A stretch of 64,000 nucleotides of DNA from contig CM034595.1 in the NCBI GenBank assembly GCA_020091685.1, forward strand, positions 24,165,564 through 24,229,563. Reading direction: 5' to 3'. Under the pieces are notes generated by a model. It made no database searches and was not told the DNA's origin. It saw only the letters and a list, made by a program, of their open reading frames with translations. The stretch is from Lutjanus erythropterus (Eukaryota; Chordata; Actinopteri; Lutjaniformes; Lutjanidae). Positions within the stretch are counted from its first letter, which is position 1. Every line of letters begins with the position of its first letter. This document shows, piece by piece, positions 37,329 to 48,829 of the stretch. The position numbers and the translations under genes were made by a program.

Positions 37329-37894
37329 ATGTCACAGGTCAGTAAGTCAGTGTCCGTCAGCATATAGTTACAGTATGTATCAGCACTGGTGCCAAGCAAA
37401 AATCACCTCAGGCGTCCAAAGCAACTTGGGTGAACATGTAGGAGAGTGTTGTGTGCATGCTCTTTACATGTGTGTGTGTGTGTGTGCACGCCTTCAGGCT
37501 TCAGAAGAGGGAAAGAGATGGGGGAAGTGAGTTCGTAGCGGGAGCACCTGTTCAGTGGATTTGACAGACAGGCCGGTGTGTGCTGGTTCAGCAGGTCATA
37601 GAGAGGGGGAGACAGGGAGGGGAGGGAGGTGGAGAGGGTGAGGCAGAGGAGACTGCAAAAGTTAGAGAGGGAGGGCGGTAGGGGGCAACTCAGTGGGGAA
37701 GACTTTATGACGAGGACAGGAAGAGAGCTGCAGCTGACAAGAAGGGTCTCTCTGAAGCCTGGCAGGCCATTGATATATGCATAGTTTGCATCGGCCTTTG
37801 GATCATACGTCAACATTGCCGCCATATTGGACAGGGCTGGACTAACCTGTGAACAAATTCAAGCAAACGTGGGAGATGCAGTTTTTCTACATTA

Positions 37895-38500
37895 AACCAG
37901 GGTTTCCCCCAGCAAAGTTGTTAGGCCTGGTGGCAAGTATCTTTTGACAGGAGCCAGCGGCCAAGTTTCTTTGTTGGCAGAGGCCCGGTGTGGGCCAGAG
38001 ACAGACTGACACTAAATGCAACTCCAAGTGCTTAACATAAAAAGAGCTAAAAGAGTGTAAGTGCAAATAAAAACGTTTGGACAAATAAATCGGAACATAA
38101 CACAACAGTAAAAAGAAAGTGAAAATTGACCGCATTAGATAAAAGTCAGGCCAAAAAACTGTGTTTTTTCTTTCAGACATCCTCACTCTGCTCCCCTCTG
38201 GTCCTCTGTCAGGCTGTTCCACAGGCTCAGAAGACAACTACCAGAGGACCTGAGGATCTAGGGGGCACATATCTTCAAACCAACTCAGACAGGCAGATAG
38301 GAGTAAGAATATTTAGGAACCAAACAGAAGTCAGGACTTTGTAAAAAATAAAGGCATCTTAAAATCAATTCTAAAACTAGCAGGTAGCCAGTGCAGTGAT
38401 TTTAAATTGATTTGATCTATGGTTTTGGTTTTGTTTTGGTTTTTTTGTTAGACCAAAGATGAGGGTGTTACAATAATCAAGTATACTAGTTATAAAAGTG
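37895..38500. repeat. Interspersed repeat block, possible LINE 3' region
   Basis: GGGTTTCCCCCAGCAAAGTT near 37902 and AAAATCAATTCTAAAACTAG near 38356 followed by CAGGTAGCCAGTGCAGTGAT resemble repeats common in fish. The latter is reminiscent of the 3' part of 5'-truncated LINE copies. Boundaries and class are uncertain. Confidence 0.35.
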
Positions 38501-40637
38501 TGTACCCGTTTTTATTTTTGTATTGGCCTGGAAGAGAAGAGTAAAAACTGGTAATATCTTTGAAGTGCTAGAAGGCAGATTTTGTCACTTTAAGAATGTG
38601 GGCATCGAAACTAACTCAAAACACATTTTTTAAAAGACAACTATAGTTTTAGACAACAACAGCAAGAGCTATTTCTTGACTTGTAAAATCTTTTGATAAA
38701 TTGACAAATATCATAGTTGTAATCATTGCGAAATTCAAACAGAATCAAAGAATTATTTATTTCTTGCCATTGACTACCATACATTTCTTCTCTGGAGTAA
38801 GGTCCCATGAGGATCACCAGAAGGGGAGGGACTTTGCTTCTCTATAGTGCATAACATTTTAACCACCAGATGACACTAGTGAGCTTTCCAGCTATTATAT
38901 CTGTTTACAAACGAAGCCACCCCACTGTAACTGTTCTTAAAAATAAAATATCTTAAAAAGTTAGTTCAAGTTAGTTTGTTTTACCAGTAAACTTAAATAC
39001 GATGCTGAATCGGTCCCCAATTGTGTTTTACAGTAACAATATATCTTCTCAGTAAAGTGCATAATGGATTTGAAGCCAAGCTTGGCATAACTTAACCCTA
39101 ACATTAGCTTTCTAGCTAACTTTTGACCAGCCAATAAGCTAAAAGGACACAGTCACGTGCCTGTGGTTTTGTAGTGACAGATCACATTGAATGTCATTGT
39201 AGTCATGTCACTGGTTTCTGAGCTGCAGACCTTGGATGCCACTATCTTCTTTCTACCTTCATCGGCAACATAATCCTTGAATCCAAATGTTATCATTTTT
39301 GGACTAATCCCATCCAGTCGTAAACTGTTCTGCAGTAGATTGCTAGGTTTGCAGGAACTGCACTAGAAATCACCCAATCATGTTTCAAAAATGAAACAGA
39401 ACTTCTCAATCTCAAGCTACCTCTCTATCTCGTCTCAAATCATGAATAACAAGTTTAACGTCGAGTCTTTTATCAATGTTAGTCAAGCAATTCTTAGGTA
39501 TTCAAATTTATAACTTTAATCTAAGTGAAGTCATGTGACTCAAGTCCAGATGTATTATAATGAACTAAATACAGTATGCAAAGATGGCACCCACTCAGTC
39601 CAGTGAGAATTTCTTACCTGGCACATGAAACAGAAAACTTTTCTAACGTCTGTCCACGAGTTTCCACTCAGACCATAGATTTTACATTGTGACGACTTTA
39701 CATATTTTTAAATCTCTTTTCTCGGCTAGCGAAAAGTTTTACAAATATAAAACCCCCATGGATCAAAAATTAATCATAAAAAGATTCATAATCGAGCAGG
39801 ACAAGGTATTCTGTCAACAGTTTTACAGATGTGTTTTTTATAATGGTGGTGTATTGCAGAAAGTGCTTTTTGGGCAAGAGAGGAATTTTTACGCTGCAAT
39901 ACCGCGAGTGGCCACTGGGAAAACTTGGAGGCAAAACTGAGCATCAATGCCCTGTCTAGTGCTATTGTATGTATATGGCCTAAGCCTACCCAAGAAGGTT
40001 TTGTGCCTTAACTTAACTACGTAGTTTTAATAACTAAACCTATCAAATTTCGACCGTTTCAGGGGCGAGTCATCTTGTAAGTGTCTCCTGTAGTACTGTA
40101 CCACGCACAGATACTCCAGCTACCTGCAGTCGACAGAGAAACAGAGAAAAAAAAAGAAGTCGCTGCCATTTTATCAGATGTGGAGAAAGAAAAAGAATCT
40201 GACGTGGAGATCCACTAATCAGAGAACACGGAGCAGAGATAGCACCGCATGGGCCAATTACGGTTGCCATGGAACAAAATGGAGCAACTAATGGAACACA
40301 AAATGAATGGGAACCTTAATTTAATACCTGGTTACAGACGGACAGCTCTTTCAGGTGCCATTTGCACAGTACGCAGGCTGCGTTTTTTCATCATTATAAA
40401 ATCTCACCTTTGACAGCTTTTCCTTCTCATGCCTGGGAAATGCATTTCACACACACACTCACACACACACACATATATATATAAACACAGACTGCACTGA
40501 CAGCATGCCACATTATTGAGGGAAAGGTGATGTAATTGGTTCCCCCTCCACAGCTACACCCTCTCCTCTACAGCCTGGACTCCCTTTCTGATTAACACCT
40601 GTTACCCTCCTTCTTTCTCTCCCTCCCTCCCACTGCA

Positions 40638-40663
40638 ACACACACACACACACACACACACAC
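40638..40663. repeat. (CA)n microsatellite
   Basis: About 13 CA units directly visible. Confidence 0.9.
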
Positions 40664-41427
40664 TCATGCACAAACACACGTGTATGCACATACACAGAGT
40701 CCATAGTGTTAATCCTGCACTGTGTCTGGTGAGCAAAGAGGTTTGGATGCTGTTAACCCTTCCCCTTGTGAAATATCATATTTCTCTGTGTAATTCTGGA
40801 CTCACATGCACATGCACACACTAAGATGCATCATATAGCTTGGAATAAAAGTCTGCTATATGAGTGTTCATGGGCGATTTCATATATATTTCATATTTCA
40901 CATGAATCTGCCTCTGCTGAAACTGCAGTCTGAATGTAGATCCAGCTCTCCCTATAGGCTCTCTGTCTTCTTGCCTTTCACCCTGGTGTAAGTATCCCTC
41001 CACCATTTGGGAGAGCTGAGAGACAGCATAGGGAATAAGTCAGCACATCCTAAGTGTAAGTGTGCCCTCACATGGCTGAAATGTGCAATGACAGCCATAA
41101 ACAAAACAACAAATCCATCCATGGTTAGTTGAGCTTTCCATCATTTTGGCTCTCAGTGGCAATAATGGGACGTCTGTGATGCAACCGAGCGGATATACAA
41201 CAAACATATCAAAGTGCTGAATGTATCAAAGAGAATAAAAACCTGAAACATACCAGTCTAACACACTTCATTACATCTGCTGCCTCCTCGACCTGCTCGT
41301 TCATCACTGGATCTATTCCCGTCCCTCTCTGCACTCCTCCTCCTCTACCTTTATCACTTCAATCACTTGGCCGTGTGCCTTGTGCCACTCAGAGGCCCTG
41401 CTGCTGGCCGTTCCACTTCACGCAACA

Positions 41428-41428
<1 letters not shown>

Positions 41429-41469
<41 letters not shown>

Positions 41470-41511
41470 GAGACAAGGCTCGATTGCAAACACACACACA
41501 CACACACACAG
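41429..41511. repeat. Two adjacent (CA)n microsatellites
   Basis: AC runs at 41429-41465 and 41490-41511 are separated by about 24 non-repeat bases. Three overlapping forward open frames across it are repeat artefacts. Confidence 0.9.
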
Positions 41512-41676
41512 AGACTCCACAGATTTCTGTCCGTCATCTTCCTGTCTGTCTGTCAGTCACTGCACTTTGAAGCTCGGTGCAATCTGGACAGCTACCAACC
41601 CTGCAAACACACACATATTTACTGTACTGTACACACACATCTTCCAGCTGGACTGCTGATCTCACACCCTGAATAT

Positions 41677-41695
41677 TCATCATCATCATCATCAT
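41677..41695. repeat. (CAT)n microsatellite
   Basis: About six CAT/ATC units directly visible. Confidence 0.85.
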
Positions 41696-41890
41696 GCGCT
41701 GAGGACCTTGTAGGCTCAGCGATGCAACAGCCCAGTGGTGTCAATTAGGGGACCAGAATCTATTTTGTGTCAATTTATTCTCAGGGCAGCATTGATTTAA
41801 TGGCTGAACCCTCACAGTGACCTCAACAGTATGTATGGAGCACTTCAATGAGCCTCAACAACAAGAAGGTGAGGAGCGTTTGTCACTTAA

Positions 41891-42911
41891 AGGGACAGTT
41901 CACCCAGAAAATGTCAATTACATATATTTTGATTTACCTGTAGTGTTATTTATCCATCTGGTTTGTTTTTGTGTGCATTACATGCAGTTTTGGAGATATT
42001 AGCTGTAGGGATTAGACATGCACAGAAATGTAATTACTTGTATCTGCGTCTGTATCTCATCAACTAACAAAATTGTCTCTGATCTGTATTCTGATAAAAG
42101 ACCAGAAGTGGATGTTTTTTATGCTGAAGGTCATGTTAAATCTGACAAATGTTTTATCTTCTAACCTAATATTCATCACATATGCAACTGTCATACATAC
42201 TGAGCATCAGTTTATTTAATACTGGCATAATTAACTATGAAATGATTATTATGATTTTCACAGCTCCATACTGTACTTTTCATCGATCTCTGTCTCTCTT
42301 TTTATTTTTTGCTAAACTAAGTTTTATGAACTGTCTGAAGCCTAAAATGACCACAATTTATCTGGGGGATATTAAAAAATCTGAAACTGAAAAAATGTTT
42401 TGTGAATTGAAAGATTCTGTTTTCACTGAAAATAGAAACTCTACAGTAAAGATACATGACATAAGTATATAAAATGTTCTTCGGTTGAAGAAATAATCTT
42501 GGTACATCAAAATCAATGAGTGGTTGATTAGATGCAACCTTTTTTAACCAATTATTGAGCTGACTTTTTCCGATAATATTGAGCAACTTAGGAAAGAAGA
42601 AATATCTGTTTCCACTGTGTTATTTGGGATTTCTCGAATCACAGATTTGGATTCAAGTGCATCCTTATTAGAGACGCCTGCCTTCTCTTGAATATAATGG
42701 AGATAGATAGACGGTGCTCAGCTTGTGGTGCTCAAAGCAGAAAAAAAAAGAAAAGAAAACTTGAAAAACTCAATAGTTATGGCTTTTTCCAGAAAGGATG
42801 ACCTGTGAGCAGTTTCTTGTAGGGACTACTTCCTTGCTGTGGTAAGGAAAGTAGTTCCTACATGAGACTGCTTACAAGAAGATATTTTTAAATTTGGGGT
42901 GAACTGTTCCT
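41891..42911. repeat. TTAA-flanked MITE, AGGGACAGTTCACC family (long form)
   Basis: TTAA at 41887-41890 and 42912-42915 flanks AGGGACAGTTCACCC (left) and GGGGTGAACTGTTCCT (right), which are inverse. The element is about 1.02 kb with no transposase. Near its right end is a second hairpin: AGCAGTTTCTTGTAGGGACT (about 42809) against the inverse AGTTCCTACATGAGACTGCT (about 42850). TTAA target duplication is typical of piggyBac-type transposition. A 259-base relative is at 50921-51179. Confidence 0.75.
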
Positions 42912-42915
42912 TTAA

Positions 42916-45900
42916 GGCCATCTTTTATGTGATAGATGAAGAGGACATTATCTTACAGTGTATCATAATGAGTGTGATGTGTGGGCAACACTAATAAAAT
43001 GTTTTACTTTGCTATATGTAATATTGTAACATAATATCATAGTTTGTACTGCATGTTTGTTTTTGGCACCCTCTGGAGTTTGTCTTGTTGTCTTTACTGT
43101 TACATAACTTTATTTATATACCATGTAGAGACAAGCTGAGGAAACCAGTAGAAAGTGTTGATTTAAGCATTTCACTGTCTCATTTATGTTTGTACGCCAT
43201 AAACACTTAATTGAAACAAACTTTTAAATCTGAATTATCTATATTTTCAGGGATTTGCAGGATGCATACATGGAAGTTTCAATGAAAAAGGCAGAGAGAC
43301 ACATGCTTTACATGCTAATAAACTGTAATACAGTTTTATTTCTTACATTTTCTTTCTGACATTTGTGTGGATAAATAGTGAAAAATACATTCCACAACCT
43401 TGAACTGTTCTATGATAATATTTTTCAGGTTATCTTAAGGTTATTGTCATTAAAAATTAGCCAATTTCTATGGGCACCTGTGTCATTTTTCTTGTATATC
43501 TGGCAGCTTTATACTCTGTTAAATTGACAAAATGAGTCAGATTTACAGCTGAGTTTGTGTTTGTGCTTTAAGAGACAATACCATGCATACACTGTAAGGA
43601 CAGTTTAAAAGGTGCTAAACAAAAACGAATCAAAATGAATCTTGACTCCACCTGAAAAATAAAGGTATTTCATCACACTGATGCAACAATCCCGTAAATC
43701 CAACATCACCACATTTACTTGTAACTTTACTCACAAATAGCCTAACACAACTAGAGACATGAGGGATAAAACAAAGTCCTTTTTGTTCAAAAAGTATTTA
43801 TAAACTTCAGCTGAAGTTAATATGAGGATTGAACTTGACTTGATTAAATCAAGTGTGAATTTTCCAAAGTTACAGTCTTTGGCACAAAATCTCTCTTTCT
43901 GCCTCAGAAGCAGATTTATTGCAAAGTAGGTTTTCACATACAGGAATTTGCTATGTTGGTGCATAGGTGTAGTATAAGTATAGAAAATATCAATAAAAAT
44001 AAAGATTAAGGCAATACTGCAAATTACAATGTCATAAATAGAACATAGAAAATTCTCAGTTACATAAGAAATTACAAAAAATTGAAAACAGTAGAATGTG
44101 CGATATGACTATTAAATAAATAAAGGAGTTGTGCAGGTTTATGCAGGAATGTGCAAAATACTGGACAAAGAAAGTTCAAGTTCACAGTATTAATGAAGAG
44201 GATATTAAGAGAAAACAGACAGTGTTTCCTTGTTGAATTGTGTTGGTAAAACAAAGAGGGAATTTTGCACCAAAACTGACAGACACACTGTTGCAGATTC
44301 ATATTATCTTCAGCCTCAGTTCTTCAGCTAAAAGTTTCATTCAGCTCATTGTCCGTGTTTCCACTAAGGTCTTTTTTTCAACTTTTTCATTTACAACATA
44401 GAAGTATTATAAAGGCACAGTAATAAAAATAAAACTTGGTATATGTTAGAGGGGAGTCCAAATTAAAAAAAAGAGTCTTTGCAGCTTTTTTGTTCATGTA
44501 GTCTTCAAATATTCAATTAAAGTGCCATCTTGTTTAAGCTCGACATCAAACCAATGAAAGCTGAGTTTGGAACCACATGTGCAAAGATTAGTCTGCTGAC
44601 ATGAGATAAAGGGCCGACTGTTTTTACACGTCATGTTTGTCTGCCACTCTGCAAAAATACCCAGTGAGGCCTGGACTTGATGTCAGTCCATCTGTCGTAT
44701 GTCTGTAACTCCATGTTGATGTCTTGAAACACAATGAACAAATAAACCGGTTTGCAGCTGCAGAGATTTTTAAGAATTGTGGCTGAAATAAAATGTTGCA
44801 AATACTTGACAAATCAGAAATGTTCGGCAAGGAAGCCCCACCGCAAAGTTCTTGTACTCTGGGAAAAGTACTTACCAAAGTAATTACCAAGGGAAATGGT
44901 AGGTAGTCTGGTCTAAATTTTTTTGACATACATAAATAAACATAAATAAACAAGCATATTTCTAATTTCTTAATAAAAGTATGCTATTTAATTTCTGTTA
45001 CACTTCTGTGGTATTTTACGTCATTTAAACTTTGTATTCCTTTTTATTTGCAAAAGTACTTTATATTCTCTTTATTTCTCTCGTCATCTTTTAGACTGTC
45101 AAGTGCCAAGATTTTGTTTTTTTTTTAATGATGTTTGCTTTATCAGTTGTTTTGCTTTGACTTACTGTAATGTGCATACTGCTGCATTACACTGTTTATA
45201 AAACAGAAAACTCGAACGTGAATTACAAAAAAACTTTAAACATATATTCAGGTAGAGTTAAAATAGTGAATAGAAAATATGCATTAAACATCTGCTCTTT
45301 CAGTTTTAGCAGAGTAAACGCTCCACTATCTCCAGCAGCAGAGCGTCTCTCTGCAGCACATTCTCTATTCTCACTGACTCTGCTTGGTGAACCTTTGCTC
45401 TAACACCTATTTTCCTTCCAATGACCCTCTATAAAAGTGAGCTGGCTAAACTTGCCTATAATGAAGCTTAGTGCAGGCCTTTCAGCATGCCGAAGCGGCA
45501 TCTCTATTTGCACAATGGCCGGCGTAGAAATAAGGAATGGGACAGCCATGAGGGCCCAGTCAGGTCATTTGAGCGATACAGTATTTAATAAGTTATCTCG
45601 AGCTTAGCTCTGTTAGGCTCCATGGCTTAAATGGAGCAGAAAATTGAGAGAGTGCAAAAAACAGAGGACTGCCTTACAAACTCAATTATTCCCAGGAGGC
45701 AGCCCAGCAGATATATATCAGGTATATTCTTTCTTTTTTTCTTTCACAAATATCCGTGTAAAATCTGCTCTCGTCTCTGAAGATTAATGTAGAAAAGAGA
45801 ATCAACTCTGAGGATCAGCTTGAATTAAAGCAAAGATATGGACCCTGAGAGTTATATGTGATTAAAAGCCAATTAAAATATACTTCAGTTCTTCTAACAT

Positions 45901-48829
45901 CTGCATGGAAAAGACACCAAAGTGGAAGAAAATTGAAAAGAAGATGGGACAAAGATTCGGTTACAGTTGACAAAATTTAATTCAAATAAGTTAACATAAT
46001 TCACATTAAACAAAAAAAAAAAATCTGAATATAGTGTTTATGTTAGAATAAATCAAAACATATGGTCAAACTCTTTACATGATATGAATTAAATACATAA
46101 AATCGACAGCTGCAACAAAAGCAGAAGTAAGCATTGTTCCTTCACAATATAAAAAAAGTGAATATTGAGTTAAAATAAATCAAGTGCAAATGACTCACAG
46201 TGTCTCTGACGGTACGAAAGATAGATTACATCTTTCACATAATATAGTGCAGAAGTGCAGCTCTTACAAATAGTATTCTTTATATATACAACTAGAGCAG
46301 AGAATTGTTTAGAGTAAATAATTTATCCTTCTTTTCTGAGCACTTGAGGGTTTTTATCATGGACTGTGTGGGAATGCAACATCTAATTAATATTCTGAAC
46401 TCACATAAAAACCATGATTTCAAGCTTTCCCTTTCATATACGTAACTCTTTTCATACAGGAAAGCTTATGTCAAAATCATGTATGACTTTGAAGGCTTAT
46501 TTTTGGACCATTTAATGGAATGGGAATAATATACATTCATATAAATAAATTACCTTGAAAACATAATAAATATTGCAAGTGCTCCCTTTTTTGAATGTTA
46601 ATTAATGAGGAAAGTTTAGCATCAAACCAGAGTTACATATGATCATCCTCCTAATCCCCTCCTCCCTTCCTTCACTTTGGAGTCTTTGACTAGGTTGCAC
46701 CAACAAAGATTAACTTTATCTAAGATAAGTTCAAATCAGAGTTTAGGAAAACCACGTTTAAAAAAAGCACAATGAGCAACTACTCTCTGTTTAGTAAATT
46801 TAAGTCTATTGATGTAAACCAAAAATAAATAGAGTTGAATTAATACACTTAGTTATCCAAATGAAAATAAATGGCTAAAAATACATTTGAGCCCGGTTGG
46901 GACATAGGAGGTATAAAAGAGGGGTGAAACCATTAACTTTCAACTGCCCTGTACCCCTTAAAAATTTTTTACATTGTTTGCTAATTAGTGAAAACATTAG
47001 TTTTCTCATGTCTTGGCTGAGAAGCTTTAATTTCTCCTCCATATTTTTCAACCGCCCAAATCAGGACCCTTATGTGAATACATGCACATGTGCGTTCATG
47101 CATGTGCACATGTATGCACCACATGCATTTTCATTAAGAAAATTCCAATGAATTAAAATCATATATGTAAAATCATATTACAAATTAAAAATTTAAATGG
47201 TGAACTGGGGACACCACAACCTACTAACAGGCCCAGTGCCAAAACAAAATCACTTGGGATGAATCTGAAATTAGTTGGGGTGAAAATAACATTTAATGTG
47301 GTTAAAGCAGGAAAGTCAGTTAATCAGAATGCATTGATCTATGACTGAATGCGGGTGATTCTCAAAGCCATCCGCAGCTGCTTTGTGCCATATGAAAAGC
47401 TTCTCTTCAATTCATGAAATCCTCAGAGCCTCTCTGCTGTGCCAGAGTGTAGTGCTGTTACGCACGGCCACTCACTGTGTTAACCTTCATTAAATCACCT
47501 GAAAACAACACCAGGCTGCTACAGTACAACTATACAGGCCTCTACACACAGGAGTCTGGTCGGTTGTTCGATATTCTGCTTTTTTATGAAGGTGATGTCT
47601 GTTTACCAGGGCTCATCTCTTTTCATACTTTCTTTTATCCTTGAAACACATCACACAACTCTGTTGTGTAACATTAATTACTAAATGATGCGACCGTGTA
47701 CAAAGTGATATAATCAAATATAACCATCGCCATGTAAATTCTGTTATATTGCTGAGTTGTTATTATCATGTTTAACTGGCACAGCTGATTCAGAGCAATG
47801 AAACCATTGATGTGACTGGTCAGAGAGTATTTCATGATCACCACGCCCGCTGATCTTTATTTACCTTCACCAAGGCATTTTGCATGTTGCGCTGCTGCAC
47901 AAACATGATCCAAAATAAAAGGTGCACGTGGAGACATTCAGTCCGATCACCTACCACCTTGCAAATGGTAGTCATTATTCAAATTTCAACTGAGGGTGCA
48001 AAATATCAAACTGAGGGTGCCGTGCATGCTTTTGCACTCTCACAGCCTGCTTAACTGTGGTGAAAAATGGGGCAATTTGGAAGAAAATGGACACAAGTAT
48101 TAAGTGTGAAAGCCGTGACATTTTAGTGTTTTACAGATATTTGTCATGACCTGTCACACACAGTTTGAAACTAGGACCGTCCCAGTCACTATACAAATGA
48201 TATAAGATTAAAAACAGACAACAGAACAGTAAGAAAAAAAGAGAGGGCCGGGTATCAGTACTCAGTATTTTAAGGTATCGACTAGAAGAACTCAGTATCA
48301 AGTAGTATCAAAATTTCTCCAGTCAAACAATACCTGCATTCAATCCATTTGTTGTGCAGATGTAGTAAAAAAATACTAATTACATGGTTTTACTCGCAGC
48401 AAATCACTAAAAGCAAAAGCATTCTTCATAAAGAAGACCCTTCAAAAAAGGCATTGAATGAACTCTATTAGCATTGGTATCACTTTCAAGGTACTGGTAT
48501 TACTGGTACTTTATTTTTTTTTTTTTTAAACAACACCCAGCACTAATAGGTAGTCATTTTAAAAGTTAGGCTTAACCTCCTTAAGTGCAAGTTTAAATTT
48601 AATAATGGATCACATTTTAAATTGCAGTTTAAAGTTTTGGTGCAACACAGCTAAATTTAATCTAGGTTTAGAGTAAAAAACAAGGCTTAAAAAGGTTTCA
48701 ATTAAATTTTTCTTAGTTTTAAGCTCGTTTAAAAGTTTGGTGGAACATAATTTAAAGTTAAACTATGATTTAATCAGGTTTAAAAATGAATCCTTGTTGG
48801 TGCAACCCAGCCTATGTGCAGACACCTCT
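42916..48829. other. Intergenic, AT-rich, no gene recognised
   Basis: No domain-like frame is found. The block 45400-45640 is repeat-free and less AT-rich (CTCTATAAAAGTGAGCTGGC near 45428, then GGCCGGCGTAG near 45519). It might be a conserved non-coding element. The 3' untranslated region of the zinc-finger gene presumably occupies the right end. A repeat lies at 48240-48545. Confidence 0.4.
48240..48545. repeat. Repeat with GGTATCAGTACTCAGTAT units
   Basis: GCCGGGTATCAGTACTCAGT on the left and GGTACTTTATTTTTTTT...AACACCCAGCAC on the right look like the two ends of a short element (GCCGGGTAT against AACACCCAGC inverted). The interior repeats TATCA/AGTATC motifs. The family recurs in fish genomes from memory. 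Confidence 0.4.

Larger units (their letters stand above)
35678..41886. other. Intergenic; microsatellites and repeat scraps, no gene recognised
   Basis: No frame has a recognisable domain. Visible contents are TG repeats (37299-37328), CA repeats (40638-40663 and 41429-41511), a CAT repeat (41677-41695) and a repeat-like block around 37895-38500. Several long purine/pyrimidine-biased frames (for example 36449-36811 and 37403-37825) are low-complexity. An upstream non-coding exon of the myocardin-like gene could lie here but cannot be recognised. Confidence 0.45.

Noticed and set aside
37403-37825. Minus-strand open frame of 140 residues starting MAAMLTYDPKADANYAYING
   Set aside because: The first 24 residues look plausible but the rest is low-complexity Ser/Pro/Leu from GAGAGG repeats, there is no known domain, and no splice donor continues the opening.
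37800-37840. CCATATTGG as an SRF (CArG) site; also at 5448 and 6730
   Set aside because: The canonical box needs six A/T between CC and GG; these have five.
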